Below, piece by piece: positions 27,430 through 35,880 of a stretch of DNA of 64,000 bases. Within the stretch, counting starts at the first letter, position 1; each line of letters opens with the position of its first letter. The stretch is from assembly GCF_003938655.1 (NCBI RefSeq), contig NZ_RJJT01000015.1, positions 109,834-173,833 on the forward strand, written 5' to 3'. The position numbers and the translations under genes were made by a program. The stretch is from Rhizobium pisi (GTDB taxonomy: Bacteria > Pseudomonadota > Alphaproteobacteria > Rhizobiales > Rhizobiaceae). The notes beneath the pieces are model-generated. The model was not told where the DNA came from and searched no databases. It saw only the letters and a program-made list of their open reading frames with translations.

Positions 27430-28419
27430 TCAAAACCGTCGTGGAGCGGCCGGCTTGTTTCCGACGATGGCGTCGATGCGGTCCAGCACATCGGGGGTAA
27501 GCTTGTCCTTGTGGGCAAGCGCAGAAAGATTGTCCTCCAGCTGGCTCATCCGCGAGGCTCCAAGGATCACCGTCGAGACGTTGCGGTTGGAGAGGCACCA
27601 GAGCAGAGCAAGGTGGGTAATCGAAATGCCGATCTGCCCGGCGAGATCGGCCAGCTTTGCGACCTGGGCAAGCTGCGCGCGGCCGGCGTCGCTGGTCCAT
27701 TTCTCTTTCAGCCATTCATAACCCGGCAGGTTCATGCGGCTGTCGTCGGGTACGCCGTTGTTGTACTTGCCGGTCAGGACGCCCGATGCAAGCGGCGACC
27801 AGATCGTGGTGCCGAGCCCGATCAGATCGTAGAGCGGCAGGTAGTCGGCCTCGACCTTCTGGCGTTCGAAAACATTGTACTGCGGCTGCTCCATCGTCGG
27901 AGGCGTGATCCGCAGATCGCGCGCCACCGCATAGGCTTCCGTCAATTGCTGTGCCGACCATTCCGACGTGCCCCAGTAGAGGACTTTACCCTGGGCAACG
28001 AGGTCGTGCATGGCACGAACCGTTTCCTCGATCGGCGTATCGATATCGGGACGGTGGCAGAAATAGAGATCGAGATAGTCCACCTGCAGGCGCCTGAGCG
28101 CCGCATGCGCGGCGTCGGTGACGTGCTTGCGCGACAGCCCGCGCTGCGTCGGCTTGCTGCCGCCCCAGAACACTTTGCTTGATACAATGAAGCTGTCCCG
28201 GCTCCAGCCCAAGGTTTTCAGGGCTTGGCCCATGACGATCTCGGATTTTCCGCTTTCATAGCCTTCGGCATTGTCGAAGAAGTTGATGCCGCTGTCATAG
28301 GCGCGGGTCATCAGACTGACGGCATCGCTGCCATCGACCTGCCTGCCGAACGTAACCCATGATCCGAACGAAAATTCACTGACCTGCAGGCCGGATTTTC
28401 CAAGACGACGATATTCCAT
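27430..28419 (-). CDS. aldo/keto reductase, potassium-channel beta-like
   Basis: 329 residues, NADPH-dependent TIM-barrel. The catalytic tetrad is visible: Asp and Tyr in NFFDNAEGYESGKSE, Lys in IVSSKVFWGG, His in LYFCHRPD. The sequence is of the AKR6/YghZ-like type (MEYRRLGKSGLQVSEFSFGSWVTFG; C-terminal STVILGASRMSQLEDNL). These enzymes reduce small aldehydes such as methylglyoxal. The ATG at 28419 is preferred over an upstream frame extension. Single gene. Confidence 0.9.
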   Translation of the reverse strand: MEYRRLGKSGLQVSEFSFGSWVTFGRQVDGSDAVSLMTRAYDSGINFFDNAEGYESGKSEIVMGQALKTLGWSRDSFIVSSKVFWGGSKPTQRGLSRKHVTDAAHAALRRLQVDYLDLYFCHRPDIDTPIEETVRAMHDLVAQGKVLYWGTSEWSAQQLTEAYAVARDLRITPPTMEQPQYNVFERQKVEADYLPLYDLIGLGTTIWSPLASGVLTGKYNNGVPDDSRMNLPGYEWLKEKWTSDAGRAQLAQVAKLADLAGQIGISITHLALLWCLSNRNVSTVILGASRMSQLEDNLSALAHKDKLTPDVLDRIDAIVGNKPAAPRRF

Positions 28420-28488
28420 GGCGCGGTCCTCCGAGACAAAGATGCGGCAACATAGACGCATAGCAGAAGCAAACACAATTACCTTCTC

Positions 28489-28516
28489 GCAGTGCAGGCC
28501 GGTGGGCCTGCACTGC
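28489..28516. repeat. perfect 12-bp inverted repeat
   Basis: Arms GCAGTGCAGGCC and GGCCTGCACTGC with loop GGTG, 70 bases upstream of the aldo/keto reductase start and about 110 bases downstream of the VCBS-type gene. There is no T run, so it is not a standard terminator; it may be an operator or an mRNA hairpin. Confidence 0.6.
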
Positions 28517-28626
28517 GATACGACAGTTGCATGTTTTCCAAATCATCATTGCACAGCGGGAGGCGGCCAAGGCGCCAGCCTCCTCCCTCCGATGTCCCGG
28601 AGGGATTGCCGCCCCTCATTCGTCGA

Positions 28627-29460
28627 TCAAACGAGGAAATGAAAATTGTCGTATTGCGCACCAAAATAGTCGGGACCGCTCGTTTCGGTGACGATCGGTT
28701 CGCTATCGAGCAGAAGATAGTCGATCGGGCCGTAGGCGCTGAGATCGATCAGCTGGGGATGGTCGATGCTGTCAGCGGTTATCGTCACGGTGGTCGAGAA
28801 TACGATATTGTCGTTCAGCCGGCCTTCGATCGTCAGGACGTTGTCATAGTCGGATGTGCCGTTGGCAACGTCGAATTGTTTCACCTGGAATGGGCCGCCA
28901 TCCGCCGAGTAGATGGGTGTCCAGAACACGCCGCCCGACAGAAAGTGGTTGCCATCGGCCTCTTTCTGCACTGTCGCGTCGTCGCCGTCTCGCCAGGCGC
29001 CCCAATCGAAACCCTTGTAGCCGGTGGGGAAGTCGTGCTTGCCGACATCCTCGAAATTGACGAAGACGTCGCCACGCTCCGGCAGGTCGACGGCGATATT
29101 AAGCAAGCCGAAATCGGTCGCGCCTTTGCCGTCCGAGATCTTGAAATTGAACTGATCGGTAAGCTGATCTCCGGGGCCAAGCGCTGATACCACCGGGTTG
29201 GAGTGATCGAGTTCATAGGTGTAGTTGCCGTTGGAATAGACCGTCAGCGTGCCGTATTTTCCCGCGATTGTCGTCGTCGTGGCGGGTCCATCCGGATCGG
29301 CCGGTTGCGAAATTCGCTGTCCGTTGATGAAGTTGAGGCGCACCCGATCTCCGTCGGTATCCGTGGAACTGGTGTTGTCCAGGATGTTGCCGTCGATCGG
29401 GTTGTCGATGTTGAAAATAGGCTGGTATACGTCACCTGCGACCGGCTTGTGGTTTGCCAT
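28627..29460 (-). CDS. VCBS-repeat protein, probable type I secretion substrate
   Basis: 277 residues. It begins MANHKPVAGDVYQPIFNIDN without a classical signal peptide. A VCBS/cadherin-like domain spans about 15-145 (GTLTVYSNGNYTYELDHSNP, then DQFNFKISDGKGATDFGLLNIAV). The C-terminal half (about 150-277) is a lectin-like beta-sandwich of unknown class, ending GAQYDNFHFLV. An aromatic, acidic extreme C-terminus is common in type I secreted proteins. The ATG at 29460 has GGGGGA five bases upstream; the one at 29466 has none. No transporter genes are adjacent. Confidence 0.72.
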   Translation of the reverse strand: MANHKPVAGDVYQPIFNIDNPIDGNILDNTSSTDTDGDRVRLNFINGQRISQPADPDGPATTTTIAGKYGTLTVYSNGNYTYELDHSNPVVSALGPGDQLTDQFNFKISDGKGATDFGLLNIAVDLPERGDVFVNFEDVGKHDFPTGYKGFDWGAWRDGDDATVQKEADGNHFLSGGVFWTPIYSADGGPFQVKQFDVANGTSDYDNVLTIEGRLNDNIVFSTTVTITADSIDHPQLIDLSAYGPIDYLLLDSEPIVTETSGPDYFGAQYDNFHFLV

Positions 29461-29583
29461 TTCCATCCCCCGTTTGCTGTGTTGTCCGAGTATGCAACCC
29501 TATCGGGTATCTGGCAACGAAAATGAGGGCGCATAATCCATCACCGTGTGCTTATGATTGCGCGTCGGGGAACGATCTCCGTC

Positions 29584-30756
29584 TCAGAACGGCAATCCGA
29601 CGTAGTTTTCTGCGAGCGCCGTCGAGGCTGCACGGGAATGCGTGAGAAAGTCGAGTTCCGCTTCCTGGATCTTCTGGTCGAAATCGCCGGTATCGGGAAA
29701 GCGGTGCATCATCGTCGTCATCCACCAGGAGAACCGTACGGCTTTCCACACGCGGGCGAGCGCCCTTTGCGAATAGGCGTCGATGCCGCCATTCGAGCGT
29801 TCCTGGTAATGTTCAAGGAGCCCGCAGAAAAGGTAGTGGACGTCGCTGGCTGCGAGGTTCAGCCCCTTGGCGCCGGTGGGCGGCACGATATGGGCGGCGT
29901 CGCCGACAAGGAAAAGCCTGCCGAAGCGCATCGGCTCGGCGACGAAGGAGCGAAGCGGCGCGATCGATTTCTCGAAGGACGGCGCTGTCGTTAGCGCCTC
30001 TGCGTGATGTGCCGGCAGGCGGCGCCTCAACTCGTCCCAAAAGCGGTCGTCGCTCCAGTCCTCGACCTTTTCGTCGAGCGGGCACTGTATGTAGTACCGG
30101 CTGCGCGTGGCCGAGCGCATCGAACAGAGCGCAAAGCCCCTTGGGTGGTTGGCGTAGATCAGTTCATGGCTGACAGGAGCCACGTCGGCCAGCAAGCCCA
30201 GCCAGCCGAAAGGATAGACCTTCTCGAAAATCCTGATTGCCCGCTCGGGGACGGCCTTGCGGCTTGCTCCATGAAAGCCGTCGCAGCCGGCGATGAAGTC
30301 GCAATCGATGCGATTGACAATGCCGCCCTTTGCGTAGGTGACGAAGGGAGAGCGACCGTCGAAATCATGTGGTGTGACATCCGCGGCGTCATAGATCGAC
30401 AGGGCGCCGCTCATTTCGCGCCGCTCCATCAGATCGCGCGTCACCTCAGTCTGTCCGTAGACGGTGACGCGCCTGCCGCCGGTCAATTCGTGTAAGTCAA
30501 TGCGATGGTCGCGTCCGTCGAAGGCGAGTGAGAAACCGTCATGCGGCAGGCCTTCGGCATGCAGGCGTGCTCCTGCCTTGGCCTGATCCAGCAAGCCGAC
30601 GGTGCCTTGCTCCAGGACGCCGGCGCGGACCCGGCCGAGGATATAGTCTTTGTTCACGCGGTCGAGGATGACATTGTCGATGCCGGCTTCGGTCAGAAGC
30701 TGGCCGAGCAGCAGGCCGGATGGCCCCGAACCGATGATGGCGACCTGGGTTCGCAA
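29584..30756 (-). CDS. pobA: 4-hydroxybenzoate 3-monooxygenase
   Basis: 390 residues, the normal size. PobA uses NADPH, FAD and O2 to turn 4-hydroxybenzoate into protocatechuate for the beta-ketoadipate pathway. FAD motifs are visible: VAIIGSGPSGLLLGQLL, CDGFHG and LFLVGDAAHIVPPTGAKGLNLA. The start is TTG at 30756, giving (M)RTQVAIIGSG as in the family, with GGGAGGAAG just upstream. An ATG 23 codons further up is less likely. It is divergent from pobR over 116 bases. Confidence 0.95.
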   Translation of the reverse strand: MRTQVAIIGSGPSGLLLGQLLTEAGIDNVILDRVNKDYILGRVRAGVLEQGTVGLLDQAKAGARLHAEGLPHDGFSLAFDGRDHRIDLHELTGGRRVTVYGQTEVTRDLMERREMSGALSIYDAADVTPHDFDGRSPFVTYAKGGIVNRIDCDFIAGCDGFHGASRKAVPERAIRIFEKVYPFGWLGLLADVAPVSHELIYANHPRGFALCSMRSATRSRYYIQCPLDEKVEDWSDDRFWDELRRRLPAHHAEALTTAPSFEKSIAPLRSFVAEPMRFGRLFLVGDAAHIVPPTGAKGLNLAASDVHYLFCGLLEHYQERSNGGIDAYSQRALARVWKAVRFSWWMTTMMHRFPDTGDFDQKIQEAELDFLTHSRAASTALAENYVGLPF

Positions 30757-30872
30757 ATGCTTCCTCCCTGCGTTCTTGCGTTTTGCAAGATTCTGCCGCG
30801 TCGCCCCTGCCGCAACAATGGACATTCCCGCCTAAAAATTGCACTAATCGAACATCGTGCGGGAGGAACCCC

Positions 30873-31763
30873 ATGAGCAGACATGTACCGACCTATGAGC
30901 TCTATGGCGAAAATACCGGGCAAGAGCCGGATTTTTGGTTGCATTGCGAAACAATTCGCTCCCGCAGCAGCCTGCATCAATGGGAAATTCGCCTGCATCG
31001 CCACGAGAGTTTCTTTCAGATATTGTACATCGAGGCCGGTTCGGGCGATGCGATCTTCGGTGAGAAAAGCCATGCCATCTATCCGCCGGCGATCATCACC
31101 GTTCCCCCCGGGCTCAATCACGGCTTTCGCTTTTCCCGCGATATCGACGGCTTCGTCATCACCATCATGAAGTCCCACCTCAGCCATCCGCCGGGCGAGC
31201 GAAGCCATCTCGGCGAATGGCTGGCGACGCCGCATCTGACGCCGCTCGATGCTGATAATGCCGAGGCTGCTCATGTCATGCAGACGTTGAGACGGTTGGG
31301 CGATGAATTCGAAAACCGCCGCGGCGGCCGCAATGAAGTGCTGGCCGCCTATGTTTCCCTGGCGCTGCGGCTGACAGCAAGGATTTCCCGGGAAGGGAAC
31401 GCGCAGGAGCTTCCGTCAAACGAGAACGCGCGGCGAATGGAGATGCTGAGCGAACTGATCCAGCAGCATTTTCGATCGCACAAGCCCGCTTCCTTCTATG
31501 CCAGGGAACTTGGGGTTTCGCCGACACATCTTACCCGGATCGTCCGGTCGATGACCGGCAATACGCCCCATGAAATGATCGCCGGCAAACTCATCGAAGA
31601 GGCGAAACGTCAGCTCGTTTTTACGCTCGCCAGCGTTCAGGAAATCGGATTTCGGCTCGGTTTTGCCGATCCCGCCTATTTCTCGCGTTTCTTCCTCAAA
31701 TATACCGGAGAAACGCCGCGAGTCTGGCGCGTGAAGGAGAAGGTCCGGCTTGAAGACGCGTAG
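30873..31763 (+). CDS. pobR: AraC-family regulator of pobA
   Basis: 296 residues. An N-terminal cupin-like sensor domain (about 45-110, LHRHESFFQILYIEAGSGDAIF) and a C-terminal AraC helix-turn-helix pair (about 200-290, FYARELGVSPTHLTRIVRSMTG; IGFRLGFADPAYFSRFF). Rhizobial PobR is an AraC-type activator of the divergent pobA and responds to 4-hydroxybenzoate. The ATG follows GGGAGGAA. The shared 116-base region holds a small repeat CTTGC-GTTTT-GCAAG. Confidence 0.9.
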   Translation: MSRHVPTYELYGENTGQEPDFWLHCETIRSRSSLHQWEIRLHRHESFFQILYIEAGSGDAIFGEKSHAIYPPAIITVPPGLNHGFRFSRDIDGFVITIMKSHLSHPPGERSHLGEWLATPHLTPLDADNAEAAHVMQTLRRLGDEFENRRGGRNEVLAAYVSLALRLTARISREGNAQELPSNENARRMEMLSELIQQHFRSHKPASFYARELGVSPTHLTRIVRSMTGNTPHEMIAGKLIEEAKRQLVFTLASVQEIGFRLGFADPAYFSRFFLKYTGETPRVWRVKEKVRLEDA

Positions 31764-31799
31764 GTTTTCTTCACGGGCCGTCGCCTTGTGGCGATCCGC

Positions 31800-31985
31800 C
31801 TACCAGGCCTCGACGCCGTCTTCCGTGTTGCGGCTGCGTTTGCCAGCCCGGGTTTCGTATTCGTCGCGTTGTTTTGCTGACTCGGGGGTATCGGCTGCGC
31901 CATCTTGCCGGGCGTCGGGCGTCATGTAGAAGGCGAGCGCCTTTTCAAGCCGGGCGGCGGTGAGCGTGGCTGCGAAGCCCTTCAT
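31800..31985 (-). CDS. hypothetical protein, 61 aa
   Basis: MKGFAATLTAARLEKALAFY..., a short amphipathic start followed by a highly charged, probably disordered tail (TPESAKQRDEYETRAGKRSRN). The ATG at 31985 has GAGGAAA upstream. Convergent with pobR. Not recognised. Confidence 0.5.
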   Translation of the reverse strand: MKGFAATLTAARLEKALAFYMTPDARQDGAADTPESAKQRDEYETRAGKRSRNTEDGVEAW

Positions 31986-32228
31986 GTCGTTTCCTCGGTT
32001 GGACCTTGAACTCTGTCCGAGATGCATAGCCGACGATACGCCCATCCGGGAACGGCGCGCCGATGGTTTTCACCAACTTTAGACTTTGCTTGCCGATGGC
32101 TTCGGCGGATAATCTCCACGCGGAAATCGATGAAGACATGGATCTTTGCGCCCATTCCATTCGATACCCGGCCAATGGAACATTTTGCCAGGTGCTACGT
32201 TCGCACCGCACGGATGGGAGGGCATCAC

Positions 32229-32552
32229 ATGAGCCGATATCTTGATGACCACAATAATCTGCCCGTGGATGAAAGGACTGGCCTGCCGCTGGAGAACACG
32301 CCTGATGATGACAAGGATGAAGAGATCATCGTGGACGAGCAGAAGGTCTCCTCGGCATGGAATGTGATCGGTGCCGGCATCGTCATCGTTCTCATCGCAA
32401 GCGCTGGCGTCGCCATGTGGCCGAGGCAGACGACGACCGATCCCACTCCGACCGCATCGACGACGCCTGTTGCTCCGACCACAGCCGAACCTTCCGGATC
32501 GACGATTCCGCCGAAAGCCGTCGAGACGCCGGGCGCCGGCGGCGGGCAGTAG
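32229..32552 (+). CDS. hypothetical single-span membrane protein, 107 aa
   Basis: An acidic N-terminal part (PDDDKDEEIIVDEQK), one membrane helix at about 47-66 (VIGAGIVIVLIASAGVAMW) and a Thr/Pro-rich C-terminal tail (TASTTPVAPTTAEPSGS). The ATG at 32229 has GGGAGG upstream; a longer upstream frame is not credible. Probably an inner-membrane protein with a periplasmic Pro/Thr tail. Function unknown. Confidence 0.65.
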   Translation: MSRYLDDHNNLPVDERTGLPLENTPDDDKDEEIIVDEQKVSSAWNVIGAGIVIVLIASAGVAMWPRQTTTDPTPTASTTPVAPTTAEPSGSTIPPKAVETPGAGGGQ

Positions 32553-32578
32553 CGGCAACCCTGCCGCCCAGCCGACAC

Positions 32579-32610
32579 AAAAATCGCGCGGACCATCTCC
32601 GCGCGATTTT
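32579..32610. terminator. bidirectional hairpin terminator
   Basis: Stem AAAATCGCGCGGA/TCCGCGCGATTTT (one loop of about six bases). T runs on both strands suit both the plus-strand membrane-protein gene and the minus-strand ackA unit. Confidence 0.8.
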
Positions 32611-32628
32611 CATGGTCTTTGCATCATG

Positions 32629-32739
32629 AGGCCTGCCACGTCCAGTTCGGCACATATAGATGATGTCGAGGTCGCGGGCGCGGATGAGGCGGTTCAGATG
32701 CGCATAAATGAAGTTCAGGCCTGGTGTCGTTCCCCAATG
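32629..32739 (-). pseudogene. decayed phosphoketolase (xfp) fragment
   Basis: Eight bases after the ackA stop, the minus strand reads HWGTTPGLNFIYAHLNRLIR followed by ARDLDIIYM, the conserved thiamine-diphosphate-domain start of phosphoketolase. The next conserved run, normally GPGHGGP, is decayed to CRTGRGRP. The N-terminal ~50 codons and everything after codon 37 are missing. No start or ribosome site. It is a remnant of an xfp gene once next to ackA. Confidence 0.82.
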
Positions 32740-32747
32740 GATCTGGA

Positions 32748-33926
32748 TCAGTCGCCGCGAAGAATAGACAGCGCTTCGTCGGCGATGACCTGTTCCTCAT
32801 TTGTCGCGATGACATGGGTCGCGATGCGGCTTTCCCCAGTGCTGATCGTGAAATCATTGGCGGCATTGGCCTTTTCATCGATCGCAAGGCCGAGCCAGGA
32901 CAGCCGTTTCGCCACGCCGGCACGGATTTCCGGCTGATGCTCGCCGATGCCGGCGGTGAAAATGACGGCGTCGAGGCCGCCGAGCGTTGCCGTCATGCGG
33001 CCAATTTCGCCGGCGATGCGCAGTGTCAAAAGGTCGATCGCCTGACGCGCCTCCGGCCGGCCGTCCTTCAACAGCTCGCGCGTATCGGCGCTGATGCCTG
33101 AGGCGCCGAGCAGGCCGGAGCGGTGATAGAGCAGATCCTCAATCTCGCTGAAGGACTGTTTCTTCTCGCCTGCCAGATGCAGGATCACGCCGGGATCGAG
33201 CCAGCCTGGACGCGTCGCCATCGGAATGCCGTCGAGCGTCGAAAAACCCATACTGCAGTCGCGGCTGACGCCTTGATCCAGCGCGCACAGGCTGGCGCCG
33301 CTGCCGAGATGGGCGACCACCGTCTTTGCCGCGCGCGGCGCCCTGCGGCGGAGTTCGCCGGCGATGAATTTATAAGAAAGCCCGTGGAAGCCGTAACGCT
33401 TGACGCCCTCGTCATGCAGCGCTCGGGGAATGGCGAAGCGGCGAACGAGATCGTCCTGCGTGGCATGGAAGGCCGTATCGAAGGAGGCCGTCTGAGCAAG
33501 ATGCGGCTTCAGACGCCGGAGCGCGCGGATGAAGCGCAGCGCCTGAGGCTGGTGCAGGGGCGCAAGCGGGGTCAGCGCATCGACGGCATCGATGGTGGCG
33601 GCGTCGAGAGTGGTCGGCCCGGTAAAGCGGTCGCCGCCATGGACGACACGGTGGCCGGCGACACGCGTGGCGGCGATATCGAAATGATCCCCAAGCCGCC
33701 CGAAAGTCTCGTCGATGACATCGTGTAGGTCTTCCGTCAATTTGGCCCTCAGCGGCATCTCGAATGTCTGCGATCCCTTGATCAGGCTGAGCGAAAGCGG
33801 TTCGGCGCGAAAATCGATCACGCCCTTGCCGATGCGCCGGGCCTTGGCGCCATCTATCGCGAAGATGCCGATCTTGATGGTCGATGAGCCGGCGTTGAAG
33901 GTCAGGAGGAGGTCGGTCGATGGCAT
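32748..33926 (-). CDS. ackA: acetate kinase
   Basis: 392 residues. AckA interconverts acetyl phosphate plus ADP with acetate plus ATP. The N-terminal phosphate motif LLLTFNAGSSTIKIG, the substrate Arg in AGHRVVHGG, HLGSGASLCAL and FTAGIGEHQPEIR are all present. The ATG at 33926 matches the family start; earlier in-frame ATGs (33947, 34031) only add non-conserved sequence. Neither pta nor an intact phosphoketolase is nearby; only a phosphoketolase scrap follows, so its acetyl-phosphate source must be encoded elsewhere. Confidence 0.94.
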   Translation of the reverse strand: MPSTDLLLTFNAGSSTIKIGIFAIDGAKARRIGKGVIDFRAEPLSLSLIKGSQTFEMPLRAKLTEDLHDVIDETFGRLGDHFDIAATRVAGHRVVHGGDRFTGPTTLDAATIDAVDALTPLAPLHQPQALRFIRALRRLKPHLAQTASFDTAFHATQDDLVRRFAIPRALHDEGVKRYGFHGLSYKFIAGELRRRAPRAAKTVVAHLGSGASLCALDQGVSRDCSMGFSTLDGIPMATRPGWLDPGVILHLAGEKKQSFSEIEDLLYHRSGLLGASGISADTRELLKDGRPEARQAIDLLTLRIAGEIGRMTATLGGLDAVIFTAGIGEHQPEIRAGVAKRLSWLGLAIDEKANAANDFTISTGESRIATHVIATNEEQVIADEALSILRGD

Positions 33927-34208
33927 GTTTCGAAGACTCCGCGTCATGATGGCCGAACTTAGCGCCGCGGCTTCGGACGGAAAGGCATTTGTTCGCCGAT
34001 CGCGTGTTTTTGTTGCTCTGCAGCCGGTCATTCGGTCCGCCGGAATTTGCGACAGGGTATTTCCATCCCTGCGTCGGACGGCATCTGACGGCTAATATTG
34101 CCTGATGTCAGTGCCTTACGGGGTGGGGCAGGCTGGGCGTCATGAGAGCTTCACGCTGCGGAATTATTAACAAAAGGCAAAATTACAAACGGAATAAGGA
34201 ACTATGCC

Positions 34209-35810
34209 ATGGCCGATATTGCCCCCAGCCAGGTTCATAGCGACACTTCCCACCCGCTGCACAGTTCGAATTCGGCCGGCAAATGGTTCCTGCCGGTATT
34301 CGCACTCGTTTTGGTCTGCGGCCTCGGATACGTCGCCTATGCACTCACCCGCGACCTGACAGCCGCAGTTGCCGTTCCCTGGATTCTGCTCGGCCTTGCG
34401 TTGCTGATCGCGCTAGGCTTTGAGTTCGTCAACGGTTTCCACGATACGGCCAATGCCGTCGCCACCGTGATCTATACCCGCTCCATGCCGGCGGAATTCG
34501 CCGTCATCTGGTCGGGTTTCTTCAACTTCCTCGGCGTGCTGACCTCGAGCGGCGCCGTCGCTTTCGGCATTCTGGCACTGCTGCCGGTGGAACTGATCCT
34601 GCAGGTCGGCTCGGGCTCCGGCCTTGCTATGGTCTTCGCGCTGCTGATTGCCGCGATCGTCTGGAACCTCGGCACCTGGTATCTCGGCCTGCCGTCGTCG
34701 AGCTCGCATACGCTTGTGGGATCGATCATCGGCGTCGGCCTTGCCAATCAGTTCCTGGCGCCGGCAGGCACCGCAACGAGCGGCGTCGACTGGTCGCAGG
34801 CAACCAATATCGGCCTGTCGCTTTTGATCTCGCCGCTGATCGGTTTCGGTCTTTCCGCCGTGCTTCTGCTTGTTATGAAGGTCCTGGTGCGTAACAAGGA
34901 GCTCTATGCCGAACCGAAGGGCAACCAGCCGCCGCCGCTCTGGATCCGCGCGATCCTGATCTTCACCTGCACCGGCGTCAGCTTCGCCCACGGTTCCAAC
35001 GACGGCCAGAAGGGCATGGGCCTCATCATGCTGATCTTGATCGGCCTCGTGCCGACCGCTTTCGCGCTGAACCGCACGCCTGACGTCAATTATCTCGAAG
35101 CCTACAAGTCAGCATCGGTCCAGGTGGAAACCGCGCTCGGCAAATATGTGAAGCCCGGCGTGACCGTCACGGACTACAAGGCCGAAGTCAGCAACGCCGT
35201 CAAGAACAAGACCTGGACGGATGCGACGACACCGGCCCTGCAGCAATATATCCACCAGACGAGCGCAGAAGTCGCCGCCTTCCCGACGCTAGAAGCGGTG
35301 CCGACTCATCTCGTCGGCAACGTCCGCAACGACATCTACCTGATCGGCGAGGCGCTGAAGCTGATCGACAAGAAGAAGCTGCTGTCGATGGACGCCGACG
35401 ACCTCACCGCGGTGACGAACTACCACAAGGCAGTCGACAACGCGACGAAGTTCATCCCGCTCTGGGTGAAGGTGGCGGTCGCGATCGCGCTCGGTCTCGG
35501 CACGATGGTGGGCTGGAAGCGCATCGTCGTCACTGTCGGCGAAAAGATCGGCAAGACGCATCTGACCTACGGGCAGGGCGCGGCAGCAGAAGTCGTGGCG
35601 ATGATCACCATCGCTTCAGCCGACCATCTCGGCCTGCCGGTCTCGACCACGCATGTGCTGTCGTCAGGCGTTGCCGGCACGATGGCGGCGAACGGTTCCG
35701 GCCTGCGATGGTCGACTGTGCGCAACATGCTGATGGCCTGGGTGCTGACGCTGCCGGCCTCGATCGCGATCGCCTTCGTGCTCTTCGTGATCCTGCGCCA
35801 GGTCTTCTGA
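34209..35810 (+). CDS. pit: inorganic phosphate transporter, PiT family
   Basis: 533 residues with about ten membrane helices. Both halves carry the family signature: FVNGFHDTANAVATVIYT (about 78-95) and VSFAHGSNDGQKGMGLIML (about 258-276). It is a proton-coupled, low-affinity phosphate symporter. A long soluble insert (about 295-410) separates the halves, as in the larger bacterial Pit proteins. The ATG follows AAGGAA. No pap/pit accessory (PhoU-like) gene precedes it, unlike the pap-pit operon of some rhizobia. Confidence 0.93.
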   Translation: MADIAPSQVHSDTSHPLHSSNSAGKWFLPVFALVLVCGLGYVAYALTRDLTAAVAVPWILLGLALLIALGFEFVNGFHDTANAVATVIYTRSMPAEFAVIWSGFFNFLGVLTSSGAVAFGILALLPVELILQVGSGSGLAMVFALLIAAIVWNLGTWYLGLPSSSSHTLVGSIIGVGLANQFLAPAGTATSGVDWSQATNIGLSLLISPLIGFGLSAVLLLVMKVLVRNKELYAEPKGNQPPPLWIRAILIFTCTGVSFAHGSNDGQKGMGLIMLILIGLVPTAFALNRTPDVNYLEAYKSASVQVETALGKYVKPGVTVTDYKAEVSNAVKNKTWTDATTPALQQYIHQTSAEVAAFPTLEAVPTHLVGNVRNDIYLIGEALKLIDKKKLLSMDADDLTAVTNYHKAVDNATKFIPLWVKVAVAIALGLGTMVGWKRIVVTVGEKIGKTHLTYGQGAAAEVVAMITIASADHLGLPVSTTHVLSSGVAGTMAANGSGLRWSTVRNMLMAWVLTLPASIAIAFVLFVILRQVF

Positions 35811-35880
35811 TGCATATCGCCCAGAAGAGTGCAGCGGTTCTGGGATAACGACATGCATAAAACAAAAAGCCAGCATTCCG

